DNA of 25,735 bases from an uncultured Chloroflexales bacterium (GCA_937902315.1 CALGUG010000041.1:1-25735); one strand, 5' to 3'; positions 7,370-16,007 are shown, counted from the stretch's first letter. The notes: a model not told the origin generated them from the letters alone. Program-made: numbers and translations.

Positions 7370-7400
7370 AAAAAGAGATAACGCTATCGCATCTGTTATC
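7370..7400 (-). terminator. Weak terminator-like hairpin after the hybrid kinase gene
   Basis: GATAAC (7377-7382) and GTTATC (7395-7400) form a 6-bp, AT-rich stem with a 12-nt loop. On the minus strand it is followed by TCTTTTT. It overlaps the end of the stop codon at 7399-7401. The stem is weak, so termination here is only possible. Confidence 0.35.
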
Positions 7401-9579
7401 ATTCGTCACTCTCAAGTTGCTCCCACTCAGGTGCAAGCGTGTGACAGACTTGTTCGATCACACGCACGATCTCTTCTTGCCGCAAGCCGACCGTTCGCTC
7501 TAGGCTGAGCGAGCAGCCTAGGCGAATCGTTGCGAAATCGGGTGTTTGCGACGAAACGATGATCACCGGAATATCGGCGATCTCGGGAATGTTCGCCTTC
7601 TGTTCGAGCACAGTCGTGCCGTTGCTGTCGGGCATGCTCAGATCGAGCAACACCAGATTGGGGCGATGCTCGCGCATCATGCTGAGCGCCTCCGAGCCGG
7701 TAAAGGCTTCTAAACAGCGTTGTGGTGGCAGGTAGCTGCTCAGCATGCGCTTGAAGAGCCGCACCACTTCGGGTTCGTCGTCGACGATCAACACGCGCTC
7801 TGGCTGGGGCTGAACCCGTTTGATGGTCGCGAGCAGATCTTGATAAGCAACTGGTTTAACCAAATAGTCTTGGGCGCCCAGCAACAATCCCGCCTGTTGG
7901 TTGCTCGGCAAGGGGCAGCGAAAGATCAAGAAATCGGCTTCGATCGGCGGCAGCTTCTGCTCGTTATCGACAACCAAAGCCAGTGCCTTCAATTCATCGA
8001 CCATCCTGATCCCCTCTTCGAGATCTGTCGCGCCCACAACTTCGAAGTCGTCCATCATATGCTGCACCATCTGGGCGACTCGCTCGTCCTCATGCACAAC
8101 TACGATCAGGCGTTTGCTATTACCAAGCCAGATCCGTGGGTGCCAGCGCTGTTGGGCCTGCGAAAGAAGCTGTTTGGGGCTTGTGCGGCTGATGGGCAGC
8201 GTAAACCAGAAGCGCGTGCCGCGCTTCAGCTCGCTCTCGACCCCCATCTTGCCGTTGTGAAGCTCGACAAACTTTTTGCTGATCGGCAAGCCCAATCCGG
8301 TGCCGCTGTGCCAGCTCGAGATCGGCTGTTCGGTCGAACGAAACTCTTCGAAGACTTTGGGCAGATCTTGAGGTGCGATCCCAAGCCCAGTATCGATCAC
8401 CTCGATCAGAACTTCTTCGCCAGTTAGTTTGGCAACCAGACGAATGCTGCCCTCTTGAGTGAAGCGAGCCGCATTGATCAGCAAGTTGAGCAAGACCTGG
8501 CGAATCCGCACACGGTCGATCTGCACGTTCGGTAGATCTGGCTCGACATCGATAATGAACTGGAGTCGCTTTTTGGTGATGTAGTCGCGTACCGTTTCGG
8601 CGGCTTCGTTGATCAAGCTCCATAGGGCGGTCTCTTCGCGCGTCAGCCTGATCTTGCCCGCTTCGATACGGGCTAGATCGAGCACATCGTCGACTAGATC
8701 AAGCAGATGTTGGGCGCTGTGATAGATCGCGTTGAGGTCGCTGCGATAGCTGCGTGGTAGCTGTTCGTTGCCATAGCTCTCTGGCGAGGTCATCATCACT
8801 TCGCTGAAGCCGATGATCAAGTTGAGCGGTGTGCGCAGTTCATGGCTTACATTCGCCACAAATTCGCTCTTGAAGCGTTCGGCCTCTTCGGCAACCTTGC
8901 GGGCCGCAACCAAGGCGACATTGCTGCGTTCGAGCCGATAGTAGGCTTGATCGAGCGCCCGCACGGTCTGGGCTAGCTCGGCTCGGTGCTCTTGGGCCTT
9001 GCGCATGTGCATGTTGGCTTGCTCGAAGCCGATCAACGACCAATGCGCGATCGTCGAAAAGGTGTATACCAAAATACCTCCCAACAGGCCGCTCAAGATC
9101 GCCATAACCATGATCATGGTGGCCAACGGGGGAATGTCTTGACCGATTTGAAGCTGGAAGAACCAGATCAGCAGCATAACGATCGCCACTTCCTCGAAGA
9201 CGATCGCGCGCCAGCCCGCCGAGAGCGCTGCCACAAAGGGCAGAAGCGCTAACAGTAGGGCTACCTCCTGAAAGTCGAGCAAGAAGAAGGCGAGGCTGAT
9301 CGCTAGAATCACGCTGCTATGCCAGAGCGCCTGAGCGACTGCGACATGCTGGCGAATCAGCCGCATGCTGAGCCCCGTCCCTAACGTGACCACCAGCGTG
9401 ATCAGCCAGAGCGTGCCGCTCAACATGGTAGGCCAGAGCATGCCTATCGTGCAGAAGCAGAAGCCGTAGACGAGGGCGCAACAGAACATAATCCGTCGAC
9501 TACTGCTTTCCAACAGTTCGTTCGTCGAAACGATAAAAGGAGTATTGGCCAAGTTAGGAGACTTTGGTGTGTAGAACAT
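7399..9579 (-). CDS. Membrane hybrid sensor histidine kinase with two C-terminal receiver-like domains
   Basis: 726 aa from ATG 9579 (GAGGTG just upstream, close spacing). About six membrane helices occupy residues 30-180 with little periplasmic sequence between them, so sensing may be within the membrane. A coiled coil runs over about 190-235. The HisKA phospho-acceptor is His246 in FVANVSHELRTPLN, and the ATPase domain has N-box LLNLLINAARFTQEG, DTGLGIA and GTGLGLPISK. The first receiver-like domain (about 480-590, IVVVHEDERVAQM) is degenerate: the expected Asp site reads LALVVDNEQ, although DYLVKPV keeps a Lys. The second (about 595-715, RVLIVDDEPEVV) has Asp in NLVLLDLSMPD but no KP motif (CSLSLERTVG instead). 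It likely exchanges phosphate with the convergent receiver protein. The stimulus is unknown. Confidence 0.93.
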   Translation of the reverse strand: MFYTPKSPNLANTPFIVSTNELLESSSRRIMFCCALVYGFCFCTIGMLWPTMLSGTLWLITLVVTLGTGLSMRLIRQHVAVAQALWHSSVILAISLAFFLLDFQEVALLLALLPFVAALSAGWRAIVFEEVAIVMLLIWFFQLQIGQDIPPLATMIMVMAILSGLLGGILVYTFSTIAHWSLIGFEQANMHMRKAQEHRAELAQTVRALDQAYYRLERSNVALVAARKVAEEAERFKSEFVANVSHELRTPLNLIIGFSEVMMTSPESYGNEQLPRSYRSDLNAIYHSAQHLLDLVDDVLDLARIEAGKIRLTREETALWSLINEAAETVRDYITKKRLQFIIDVEPDLPNVQIDRVRIRQVLLNLLINAARFTQEGSIRLVAKLTGEEVLIEVIDTGLGIAPQDLPKVFEEFRSTEQPISSWHSGTGLGLPISKKFVELHNGKMGVESELKRGTRFWFTLPISRTSPKQLLSQAQQRWHPRIWLGNSKRLIVVVHEDERVAQMVQHMMDDFEVVGATDLEEGIRMVDELKALALVVDNEQKLPPIEADFLIFRCPLPSNQQAGLLLGAQDYLVKPVAYQDLLATIKRVQPQPERVLIVDDEPEVVRLFKRMLSSYLPPQRCLEAFTGSEALSMMREHRPNLVLLDLSMPDSNGTTVLEQKANIPEIADIPVIIVSSQTPDFATIRLGCSLSLERTVGLRQEEIVRVIEQVCHTLAPEWEQLESDE

Positions 9580-9608
9580 ACCCACCTCAAAACGTGCCAG
9601 AGTAGTTA

Positions 9609-9775
9609 TATGAAATCCGCTTGAATCGTCGTATTTTGGGACGGTCTTTCGCTACACAGCTACCCCACTGGGCTTACGGGCGGGCTGTTGGTAGCCGTAG
9701 GCGGACGCGCTAGCCGCCCTCTTTGGGGAGGAGACCAAGCCGCCAGAGTGCTGAAGTGATCAAACGGATTTGGCA
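9609..9775 (-). repeat. Intergenic MITE-like element, family A, intact copy
   Basis: 167 bp, reverse orientation, very similar over its whole length to the plus-strand copy at 16097-16264. The left end on the minus strand reads CCAAATCCGTTTGATCACTTCAG, the core starts at 9708, and the right end is CGATTCAAGCGGATTTCATA. It lies 60 bp after the stop of the ROK gene in that gene's sense, and about 30 bp before the start of the hybrid kinase, so it may also influence that promoter. Confidence 0.88.
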
Positions 9776-9835
9776 TTATTGGAACAGAGCGCTTCTACGT
9801 CACTCTACCACGTTTGAGCTGAAGTTGTTGTGAGT

Positions 9836-11047
9836 TTATTCGCCCAAAAGCGAAACTTGGCTGAGTAAAAAGGCTGCTGCTCCCATAGAAACCACATTAT
9901 TGCCCAACAGCGAAGGCACAACAGTGACCGCTTCAGAGGGGGTCGGCATAGCCCGCCGACGCATAGCAGTCTCGATATAAGGCACCAGTTGGGGCAAGGT
10001 GCGAATCACGCGGCCTCCTAGAATGAGCATGCGTGGGTTGAGCAGGTTGATCAGGTTGGCGAGACCGATCCCGATATATTGGGCTACCTCTTCAAATAGT
10101 TCGTTCACAAGCGCATCTTCTTGGCTGGCCGCTTCCGCCAGATGTTCAACGGTGAGCAGGTCGGGCTGGCCGTTGGTAAGGCGCATCAAGATGCTCGAGT
10201 TGTGGAAGCGCAGCAGTTCGCGCGCCCGTGCCAACAGAGCCGGTCCGGCGGCGACTGTTTGGAGACAGCCACGATTGCCGCAGGGGCAGAGCGGTCCGTC
10301 GGGCAGCACTGTGATGTGGCCCAGCTCACCCTCGCTCATCGAAACGCCTCGATAGAGCTGTCCATTCACCACAATACCCGCTGAAATACCCGTGCTGATC
10401 GATACATAAACCATATTGTCGACCGAGCGCCCCGATCCACACCACGATTCGGCCAAGGCCGAGGCTTTAGCGCGGTTAACCACATGGGTCGGTAGCTTGC
10501 AGGCTTCGCGCAGCCGCTCGGCGATCGGTACATCGCGCCAGCCTAGGTCGGGTGCCATGCGAATAATGCCTTTTTCCGAATCGACTAGGCCGGGCGTTCC
10601 AACCCCGATTCCCAAGAGTTTTTCGGCTGGAACCGTGTTTCTCAGCTCTTCGATCAGGGGAATAACTGAGGTGATCGCATCATCCGCGCTATTGTTTGGC
10701 GTAGGCACGCTTAATGTGCGAACTGGCATAGCGTTGAGATCGGTCAGCATAACTTGCGAGACACTGTCGCCCAACTGGAGGCCGATCGCAAAACGGGCCT
10801 GCGGATCAAACTCAAGCAGGATCGGTGGGCGTCCCCCGCTCGCTTCGCCCCGCCCTACAGTGCGAATAAAGCCTTGCATGCTGAGATAGTCAACGATCTC
10901 CGAGATAGTCGCTTTGCTTAGGCCAGTTTCGCGTACAAGTTCAATTCGCGAAGTAATGCTACGTGTCCGAACTAAGTTTAGGACTGCTGAGAGATTTAAT
11001 TGGCGGGCTACCTGCGAATCTACGCGACGATGTTGAGTTCCAACCAT
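9836..11047 (-). CDS. ROK-family transcriptional repressor
   Basis: 403 aa, the full length of NagC/Mlc/XylR-type ROK regulators. An N-terminal MarR-like winged helix covers residues about 18-75 (ELVRETGLSKATISEIVDYL). It is followed by the ROK sugar-binding domain with the GIGVGTPGLVD motif, the zinc-site His244 in GELGH, and Cys254, Cys256 and Cys261 in CPCGNRGC. Where ROK sugar kinases carry a catalytic Asp, this protein has VVNRAKASALAE, so it should bind but not phosphorylate its sugar. It is divergent from the dehydrogenase/importer operon across 186 bp containing paired promoters and a XylR-like inverted repeat, so it most likely represses that operon until the imported sugar or a product binds. 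ATG 11047 has no clear ribosome-binding site. Confidence 0.95.
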   Translation of the reverse strand: MVGTQHRRVDSQVARQLNLSAVLNLVRTRSITSRIELVRETGLSKATISEIVDYLSMQGFIRTVGRGEASGGRPPILLEFDPQARFAIGLQLGDSVSQVMLTDLNAMPVRTLSVPTPNNSADDAITSVIPLIEELRNTVPAEKLLGIGVGTPGLVDSEKGIIRMAPDLGWRDVPIAERLREACKLPTHVVNRAKASALAESWCGSGRSVDNMVYVSISTGISAGIVVNGQLYRGVSMSEGELGHITVLPDGPLCPCGNRGCLQTVAAGPALLARARELLRFHNSSILMRLTNGQPDLLTVEHLAEAASQEDALVNELFEEVAQYIGIGLANLINLLNPRMLILGGRVIRTLPQLVPYIETAMRRRAMPTPSEAVTVVPSLLGNNVVSMGAAAFLLSQVSLLGE

Positions 11048-11096
11048 GATGATCTGTAAAGACTTTCCAATAAAATAGAAAAATACCTTATTCTGT

Positions 11097-11125
11097 ACTG
11101 TAGTTCAAAAAAAAGCCTCTGTCAA
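11097..11125 (-). promoter_or_regulatory. Promoter of the ROK repressor gene
   Basis: On the minus strand there is TTGACA (11125 down to 11120), 17 nt, then TACAGT (11102 down to 11097). The -35 is a perfect match, the spacing is optimal and the -10 matches 4 of 6 positions. It lies about 50 bp before the start codon. Its -35 is 13 bp from the -35 of the opposing promoter. Confidence 0.65.
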
Positions 11126-11138
11126 GCAGGAAGTTTTG

Positions 11139-11167
11139 TTGACAAGCAGTATCTTCCATGCTAGACT
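11139..11167 (+). promoter_or_regulatory. Promoter of the dehydrogenase/importer operon
   Basis: TTGACA (11139-11144), 17 nt, TAGACT (11162-11167). The -35 is a perfect match, the spacer is optimal and the -10 matches 4 of 6 positions. The predicted start is about 11174, giving a leader of roughly 60 nt before ATG 11234. Confidence 0.75.
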
Positions 11168-11182
11168 GCCGCTAGAAGTTAG

Positions 11183-11203
11183 TTAGTATGCCAAACTTAC
11201 TAA
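11183..11203. promoter_or_regulatory. Candidate ROK operator
   Basis: Perfect inverted repeat TTAGTA (11183-11188), 9-nt spacer, TACTAA (11198-11203). The layout resembles the TTAGT...ACTAA operators of the ROK repressor XylR. It lies about 10 bp downstream of the predicted transcription start, where a bound repressor would block elongation or promoter escape. Assignment to the adjacent ROK protein is inferred. Confidence 0.55.
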
Positions 11204-11233
11204 ACAGGTATCTTCGATCATAGGGAGGGTCAT

Positions 11234-11995
11234 ATGGATTTCGGTTTGCGGGGTCAGGTGCTTTTGATCACTGGCGGCGCATCGGGAATTGGGCGTGGAA
11301 TCGCAGTCGCTTTTGCAAAACAAGGCGTGCATGTCGCTTTGACCTATATGAGCAGCGCGGCTGGCGCGGCCGAAACCGTTGCAGAGATCGAGTCGTATGG
11401 CGTCTCTGCACTGGCGATGCAAGCCGACCTAACGAAGGAAGATGTGGTCGAGAGCGTAGTTGCCCAGACCATCGAGCGCTTTGGCAAGATCGATACGCTG
11501 ATCACCAATAGCGGCGGCTTGTTGCAGCGCACTTCGGTTCAAGATTGCAGCCTAGAGCTTTGGAACCAAGCCTTCGCCGTCAATGTAACCAGCATGTTCT
11601 TGTGCTGTCGCGCGGTCATCCCTCACATGATTAAGGCGGGTAAGGGCAATATCATCACCATGAGCTCGCTAGCAGCTCACAACGGTGGTGGTGCTGGCGC
11701 GACCCACTACGCTGCCACCAAGGGCGCGGTTTTGACCTTTACACGCGGTTTGGCCAAAGAACTTGGTCCTAAAGGTATTCGCGTCAATGGTGTTGCTCCC
11801 GGTCTGATCGGCACGCAGTTCCACGATCGCTTCTCGACCGCCGAGAGCCGCCGAAATGCGGTCGCTCAGACGCCGCTGGGCCGCGAAGGTACTCCCGATG
11901 ATGTCGCTGGAGTTGCGCTCTTCTTGGCTTCCGACAACGCTTCTTTCTTGACCGGCGAAACGATCGAGATCAACGGTGGACAAGGAATGTACTAA
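11234..11995 (+). CDS. Short-chain dehydrogenase/reductase (classical SDR) 1
   Basis: NAD(P)-dependent oxidoreductase, 253 aa, the usual classical-SDR length. Cofactor motif TGGASGIG is at residues 13-20, a variant NSGG replaces NAG near residue 92, and the structural Asn117 is in FAVNVTS. The catalytic Ser is in ITMSS (144-145), with Tyr159 and Lys163 in YAATK. The C-terminal LTGETIEINGGQGMY is the standard FabG/KduD-like ending. ATG 11234 follows AGGGAGGG at about 5-nt spacing. It is first in an operon behind the ROK-controlled promoter, and its stop overlaps the next start in TAATG. Context suggests oxidation or reduction of the imported sugar or sugar acid, not fatty-acid synthesis. The exact substrate is not readable. 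Confidence 0.93.
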   Translation: MDFGLRGQVLLITGGASGIGRGIAVAFAKQGVHVALTYMSSAAGAAETVAEIESYGVSALAMQADLTKEDVVESVVAQTIERFGKIDTLITNSGGLLQRTSVQDCSLELWNQAFAVNVTSMFLCCRAVIPHMIKAGKGNIITMSSLAAHNGGGAGATHYAATKGAVLTFTRGLAKELGPKGIRVNGVAPGLIGTQFHDRFSTAESRRNAVAQTPLGREGTPDDVAGVALFLASDNASFLTGETIEINGGQGMY

Positions 11996-12723
11996 TGCAG
12001 ACCAATCTTTCAGGACAAGTAATAGTTGTGGCGGGCGCTAGCAGCGGCATGGGGCGCTCGACCGCCTTGGCTTTGGCCCAAGCCGGTGCTAGCCTTGTGA
12101 TCGCCGGCCGCAATAGCGCAGCCCTCAATGAATTGCAGGCCGAGATCGCTCAGCTCGGCGGCCAAGCGATCGCCGTGCCGACCGATGCGACCGATCGAGC
12201 AGCTGTCGAGCGTTTGATCGAAAGCGCGCTCAAGAGCTATGGCCGCATCGATGTTTTGATCAACAGTGTGGGCGCCAACATCAAGCGCCGCGCCCTCGAT
12301 GAGCTGACCGACGAATCGTGGAATGGCATGCTCGCCACCAATTTGACGGCAGCCTTCAACCTGACTCAAGCGGTGGTTCCGACTCTGCGCTCTCAAGGGC
12401 GCGGCCTAATCATCCATATCTCTTCGGTTGCGGCTAAGAAGGCCGACCGCTCTGGTGTCGCTTACCAAGCCACCAAAGCAGGTGTCGCTGCTTTGGCCCA
12501 CGCCACCAGCGAAGAAGAGCGCGCTAATGGCATTCGTGTCAGCGTGATCTATCCGGGTATGACCGATACGCCTTTGGTGTTGCAGCGACCCGTTCCCACG
12601 CCGCCCGAAGTGCTGGCCAAAGCGCTTCAACCGGAGGATATCGCTGATGCCTGTCTGTTCATAATCGGTTTGCCAGCGCGAGTACATGTTCCAGAACTAG
12701 TGCTCAGCCCTAGCGAACTTTAG
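11995..12723 (+). CDS. Short-chain dehydrogenase/reductase (classical SDR) 2
   Basis: NAD(P)-dependent oxidoreductase, 242 aa. AGASSGMG is at residues 13-20, NSVGAN stands in the NNAG position, and the catalytic Ser lies in HISSVAAK (143-144), with Tyr157 and Lys161 in YQATK. The C-terminus lacks the usual GGxxx tail and ends LVLSPSEL, as in SDRs that resemble sepiapterin- or YdfG-type enzymes. The ATG overlaps the stop of the first SDR by one base, so they are translationally coupled and probably catalyse linked steps. A hairpin at 12732-12762 separates it from the binding-protein gene. Confidence 0.92.
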   Translation: MQTNLSGQVIVVAGASSGMGRSTALALAQAGASLVIAGRNSAALNELQAEIAQLGGQAIAVPTDATDRAAVERLIESALKSYGRIDVLINSVGANIKRRALDELTDESWNGMLATNLTAAFNLTQAVVPTLRSQGRGLIIHISSVAAKKADRSGVAYQATKAGVAALAHATSEEERANGIRVSVIYPGMTDTPLVLQRPVPTPPEVLAKALQPEDIADACLFIIGLPARVHVPELVLSPSEL

Positions 12724-12731
12724 CTATATCG

Positions 12732-12762
12732 GCGTGAAGGAGTTTCTTTGAACCCTTTACGC
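12732..12762 (+). promoter_or_regulatory. Intercistronic hairpin before the third binding protein
   Basis: GCGTGAAGG (12732-12740) pairs with CCTTTACGC (12754-12762) with one G-T wobble and a 13-nt loop. It lies in the 94-bp gap between the second SDR and the binding-protein gene. It has no T run, so it is more likely an mRNA stability or processing element than a full terminator. Confidence 0.4.
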
Positions 12763-12817
12763 TGCAATGACGCCCAGACTCTATTCAAAGACGATACAGA
12801 TTCAGAGGAGAAATACA

Positions 12818-14218
12818 ATGTCTTTCAACGAAGAAGTTAAGCCTAGCAAGTCTAATCTTAGCCGACGCCGCTTCTTGATCGGACTTGTCGGGGGCAGTGC
12901 AACGGCGCTATTAGCGGCTTGTGGTGGCAGCCAGCCCGCCGCTCAGGCTCCGGCAGCTCCAACCCAGGCGCCCGCAGCTCAGGAGCAAGCTCCTGCCGAT
13001 TCGAACAACGCTCCTGCCACCGAAGCTCCGGCAGCGACTTCGAGCTTGTCTGGTGAAGTGTCGGTGCGTTTCTTCCCCTTCGGTACGGGCGTTGAAGAGA
13101 TCTACCAAGGCTTTGCCGACGAGTTCCAAGCCGAAAACCCGGGTGTTAAGGTGACCCTCGACCTCCAGCCTTGGGACAACCGCTATCCCAAGATGTTGGC
13201 CGATTTGGCTGCAGGCCAAGGCCCCGATGTAATGTTCATTACCACCGACGTCCTGATCCGTTTTGCGAACGCCGATGTCATCGCTCCTATCGAAGACTAT
13301 CTTCCGGCCGAAAGCTGGGAGGGCTACAGCGATGCCCTGCTGGATGAGGTCTCGCTCGATGGCAAGCGCTGGTTCGTTCCGATGGACCAAGAGGTGCCGA
13401 TTTGGATCGCGAATATGGACATTATGGAGCGGGTCGGCTATACCAAAGAGACCCTCCCCGGCACTTGGGACGAGATCCGCGAGATGTGTGCGCGCGTTGC
13501 CGATCTGGGCGATCCGAACCTGTGGGGTTGGAACTACAGCGCTTCGAGCACCTCGCTCAACACAAGCTTCTATCCCTTCCTGTATCAAGCAGGCGGTCGC
13601 CCGATCAGCGAGGATGGCAGCACCCCGACCTTTAACAGCGACGCGGGTGTAGAAGCACTCGACTTCATTGTCGAGCTGTTCGATAAGAACTGGAGCTCCC
13701 AACAGTATCTCCAGCCGATCGAGTCGGGCCAAGATCCCTTTACCTTGGGCCAGCAGGCTCTGTCGCAACATAACTTCATCGCCACCCTTGTAACCCTGCG
13801 CAAGACCGTGCCCGATATGCGTTATGCGATCGGTCCTGTGGTCAGCCACAAGGAGGCTTGGGGCTTCGGTGGCCGCCGCTCGTGGGCGATCTCGAAGACA
13901 GCGCGCAACATCGAGGCCGCTGCTGCCTTCACCGCCTTCTTGACCCGCCCCGATATTATGGCGCGTCACGCCGAGCCGTTCGGTACCTTCCCGGCCAAAT
14001 CGAGCGCCAACGAACTGGTCTACAAGGATGATCCCGAGATCGCAGCCATGGCCGAGCGCATGCCGCAGATCTTCGGCGAGCAGAAGCACAAGTATGGCCG
14101 CGACTTGATGCCGCTAGTTATTCCAGAGATCCAAGCTGCGATTCTGAAGCAGAAGTCCTCTAAGCAAGCCTTGGACGATGCAGCTAAGGCTGTAAGTGAG
14201 ATGTTCGCAAAGGGATAA
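12818..14218 (+). CDS. Carbohydrate ABC transporter solute-binding lipoprotein 3
   Basis: Sugar-binding lipoprotein, 466 aa. A twin-arginine-like LSRRRFLIG stands at residues 14-22, with an LLAAC lipobox at Cys35 and a long low-complexity linker (residues about 38-78) made of Ala, Pro, Gln and Thr. The binding domain starts at GEVSVRFFPFGTG. It is clearly diverged from the two minus-strand paralogues, so it likely binds a different sugar. ATG 12818 follows AGAGGAG at 7 nt; the frame continues upstream to 12767 but without signal or ribosome-binding site. The first permease starts 4 bp after its stop. Expression should follow the ROK-controlled promoter at 11139. Confidence 0.95.
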   Translation: MSFNEEVKPSKSNLSRRRFLIGLVGGSATALLAACGGSQPAAQAPAAPTQAPAAQEQAPADSNNAPATEAPAATSSLSGEVSVRFFPFGTGVEEIYQGFADEFQAENPGVKVTLDLQPWDNRYPKMLADLAAGQGPDVMFITTDVLIRFANADVIAPIEDYLPAESWEGYSDALLDEVSLDGKRWFVPMDQEVPIWIANMDIMERVGYTKETLPGTWDEIREMCARVADLGDPNLWGWNYSASSTSLNTSFYPFLYQAGGRPISEDGSTPTFNSDAGVEALDFIVELFDKNWSSQQYLQPIESGQDPFTLGQQALSQHNFIATLVTLRKTVPDMRYAIGPVVSHKEAWGFGGRRSWAISKTARNIEAAAAFTAFLTRPDIMARHAEPFGTFPAKSSANELVYKDDPEIAAMAERMPQIFGEQKHKYGRDLMPLVIPEIQAAILKQKSSKQALDDAAKAVSEMFAKG

Positions 14219-14221
14219 ACA

Positions 14222-15127
14222 ATGGCAGCACTGACAGCATCGACGGGCCAGCGTCGAAAAGCGCTTCGGCGACGACAGGCCCTCTTAGCTTACGCCTTTC
14301 TGGCACCAAGCCTGATCATCTTTTTGATCTTTCGACATGGTCCGGCGATCGTCGGTCTGATCCTTGGCCTTTTCGACTGGTCAATTGTTGATCCGCCGCG
14401 ATACATTGGCTTTAAGAACTTCGTCGATCTCTACAACGACACGATCTTTTGGCGAGCGCTTTGGAACACCTTCTACTACACAATCTTGAGTGTTCCAACC
14501 GATATCGTTTTATCGCTCTGTCTGGCGCTCGCCCTCAATCGCCAACTGCGCGGAGTCTGGTTGTTTCGACTGGCGTACTTCACGCCAGTCGTCACCGCCA
14601 CCGCGATCGTAGCCATCATCTGGCGTTGGCTCTATATGCCTAACGGCTTGATTAACGGCCTGTTGCAACTCTTTGGCCTGCCATCGATCGCGTGGTTGTC
14701 TGACACGAACTGGGCCTTGCCGGCGATCGCTATTATGGCTGTTTGGAAGCATGTTGGCTACAATATGTTGATCTTTATCGCTGGTCTGCAAGCTATTCCG
14801 ATCGAATTTGAAGAGGCCGCTCGTATCGACGGTGCCAATCGTTGGCAGGTTTTGCGCTATATCACCCTGCCACTGCTGCGCCCGGTCTTCATTCTAGTAG
14901 CGATCTTAACCACGATCAGCTCGTTCCAGGTCTTCGACTCGGCCTATGTGATGACCAATGGCGGCCCCTATTACGCGACAACCACTTTGGTCTACTACAT
15001 CTATTCCAATGCCTTTGACCGCTATCAGATGGGCTATGCAGCTGCGATCGCCTTTGTGCTCTTCATTATCATCCTGACGGCCTCGCTCATTCAACAGTAC
15101 ATTTTCAAGGGGGATGGTGATGTCTAG
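14222..15127 (+). CDS. Carbohydrate ABC transporter permease, MalF type (second importer)
   Basis: 301-aa membrane subunit with six predicted helices, the first at about residues 22-42 (LLAYAFLAPSLIIFLIF). The EAA loop is FEEAARIDGANRWQVLRYITLPLLRPV, a near-consensus version that should dock an ATPase subunit. It starts 4 bp after the binding-protein stop. Its own stop overlaps the start of the next permease, showing tight translational coupling. No ATPase gene is present in the operon. Confidence 0.95.
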   Translation: MAALTASTGQRRKALRRRQALLAYAFLAPSLIIFLIFRHGPAIVGLILGLFDWSIVDPPRYIGFKNFVDLYNDTIFWRALWNTFYYTILSVPTDIVLSLCLALALNRQLRGVWLFRLAYFTPVVTATAIVAIIWRWLYMPNGLINGLLQLFGLPSIAWLSDTNWALPAIAIMAVWKHVGYNMLIFIAGLQAIPIEFEEAARIDGANRWQVLRYITLPLLRPVFILVAILTTISSFQVFDSAYVMTNGGPYYATTTLVYYIYSNAFDRYQMGYAAAIAFVLFIIILTASLIQQYIFKGDGDV

Positions 15128-16007
15128 TATCGAACAGCGTTCGGCAGTGGCGAAGCGCCCACAAGTGTCGCAGCTCAGTTCGCTGAAATGGTTTCGTATC
15201 GGCCAGCGCGTGTTGCTCTATCTTGTGCTGATAGTCATCGCGCTCGTAATGGTTGGGCCTTTTCTGGCGATGATCTCGGTTTCATTGCAGCTCGGGCCGC
15301 GCGCCGCCTCCTTCCCGAATCTGCTCTATCCGAGCAACCCAACCCTCGATAACTACCGAGCGATCTTGCGTAACGCCCATATCGGAACTTGGTTCTATAA
15401 CAGCTTTGTTGTTTCCACGATCGGAACGATCTTAGCTTTGATCACGGCGACCACGGCTGGCTATGCCTTTGCCCGCATGCGCTTTCCCTTGCGTCAGTTT
15501 TGGTTCTGGTCCTTCTTGGCGATGCTGATGATCCCGGGTCAAGTGACCCTCATTCCAGAATATCTTTTGCTGTCGTGGCTGAAATGGGTCAACACCTATC
15601 AAGCCCTGATAATTCCCGGCATCACTAGTGCCTTTGGCACCTTCTTAATGCGCCAATATATCGACGGCATTCCGCTCGATTTCGAAGAAGCCGCTCGCAT
15701 CGATGGTGCCAACGAATGGCAGATCTTCGCCCTAGTTACGGTGCCCATGCTTAAGCCAGCCCTTGCAACCTTGGGAACCCTGCAATTCCTCAACTATTGG
15801 AACGACTTCCTCTTTCCGATGGTTGTCACGAGTCAGGCCACAATGCGTACTCTTCCGGTAGGTCTTGCGACTCTCCAGACCCCCACTGGCGGTTTGCCAG
15901 AGGTCTTAGCAGGCACAGCGATCGCGCTCGTTCCAACGATCGTTGTCTTCCTGATGTTCCAGCGCTTCTTTATTCGTGGCATCACGATGTCAGGTTTGCG
16001 TGGTTAG
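15120..16007 (+). CDS. Carbohydrate ABC transporter permease, MalG type (second importer)
   Basis: 295 aa from ATG 15120. The EAA loop is FEEAARIDGANEWQIFALVTVPMLKPAL, six membrane helices start at about residue 27 (VLLYLVLIVIALVMVGPFLAM), and the C-terminus FFIRGITMSGLRG is typical of MalG-family permeases. In-frame starts at 15114 and 15117 are unlikely because AAGGGGG at 15107-15113 touches them directly, while ATG 15120 sits at 6-nt spacing. The first 8 nt overlap the MalF-type gene. It completes the binding protein-MalF-MalG set of the ROK-linked importer, which lacks its own ATPase. Confidence 0.94.
   Translation: MSSIEQRSAVAKRPQVSQLSSLKWFRIGQRVLLYLVLIVIALVMVGPFLAMISVSLQLGPRAASFPNLLYPSNPTLDNYRAILRNAHIGTWFYNSFVVSTIGTILALITATTAGYAFARMRFPLRQFWFWSFLAMLMIPGQVTLIPEYLLLSWLKWVNTYQALIIPGITSAFGTFLMRQYIDGIPLDFEEAARIDGANEWQIFALVTVPMLKPALATLGTLQFLNYWNDFLFPMVVTSQATMRTLPVGLATLQTPTGGLPEVLAGTAIALVPTIVVFLMFQRFFIRGITMSGLRG

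Noticed and set aside
12911..14089. Long minus-strand open frame (392 codons)
   Set aside because: It is the antisense of the third solute-binding protein; open only because of codon bias, with no recognisable domain.
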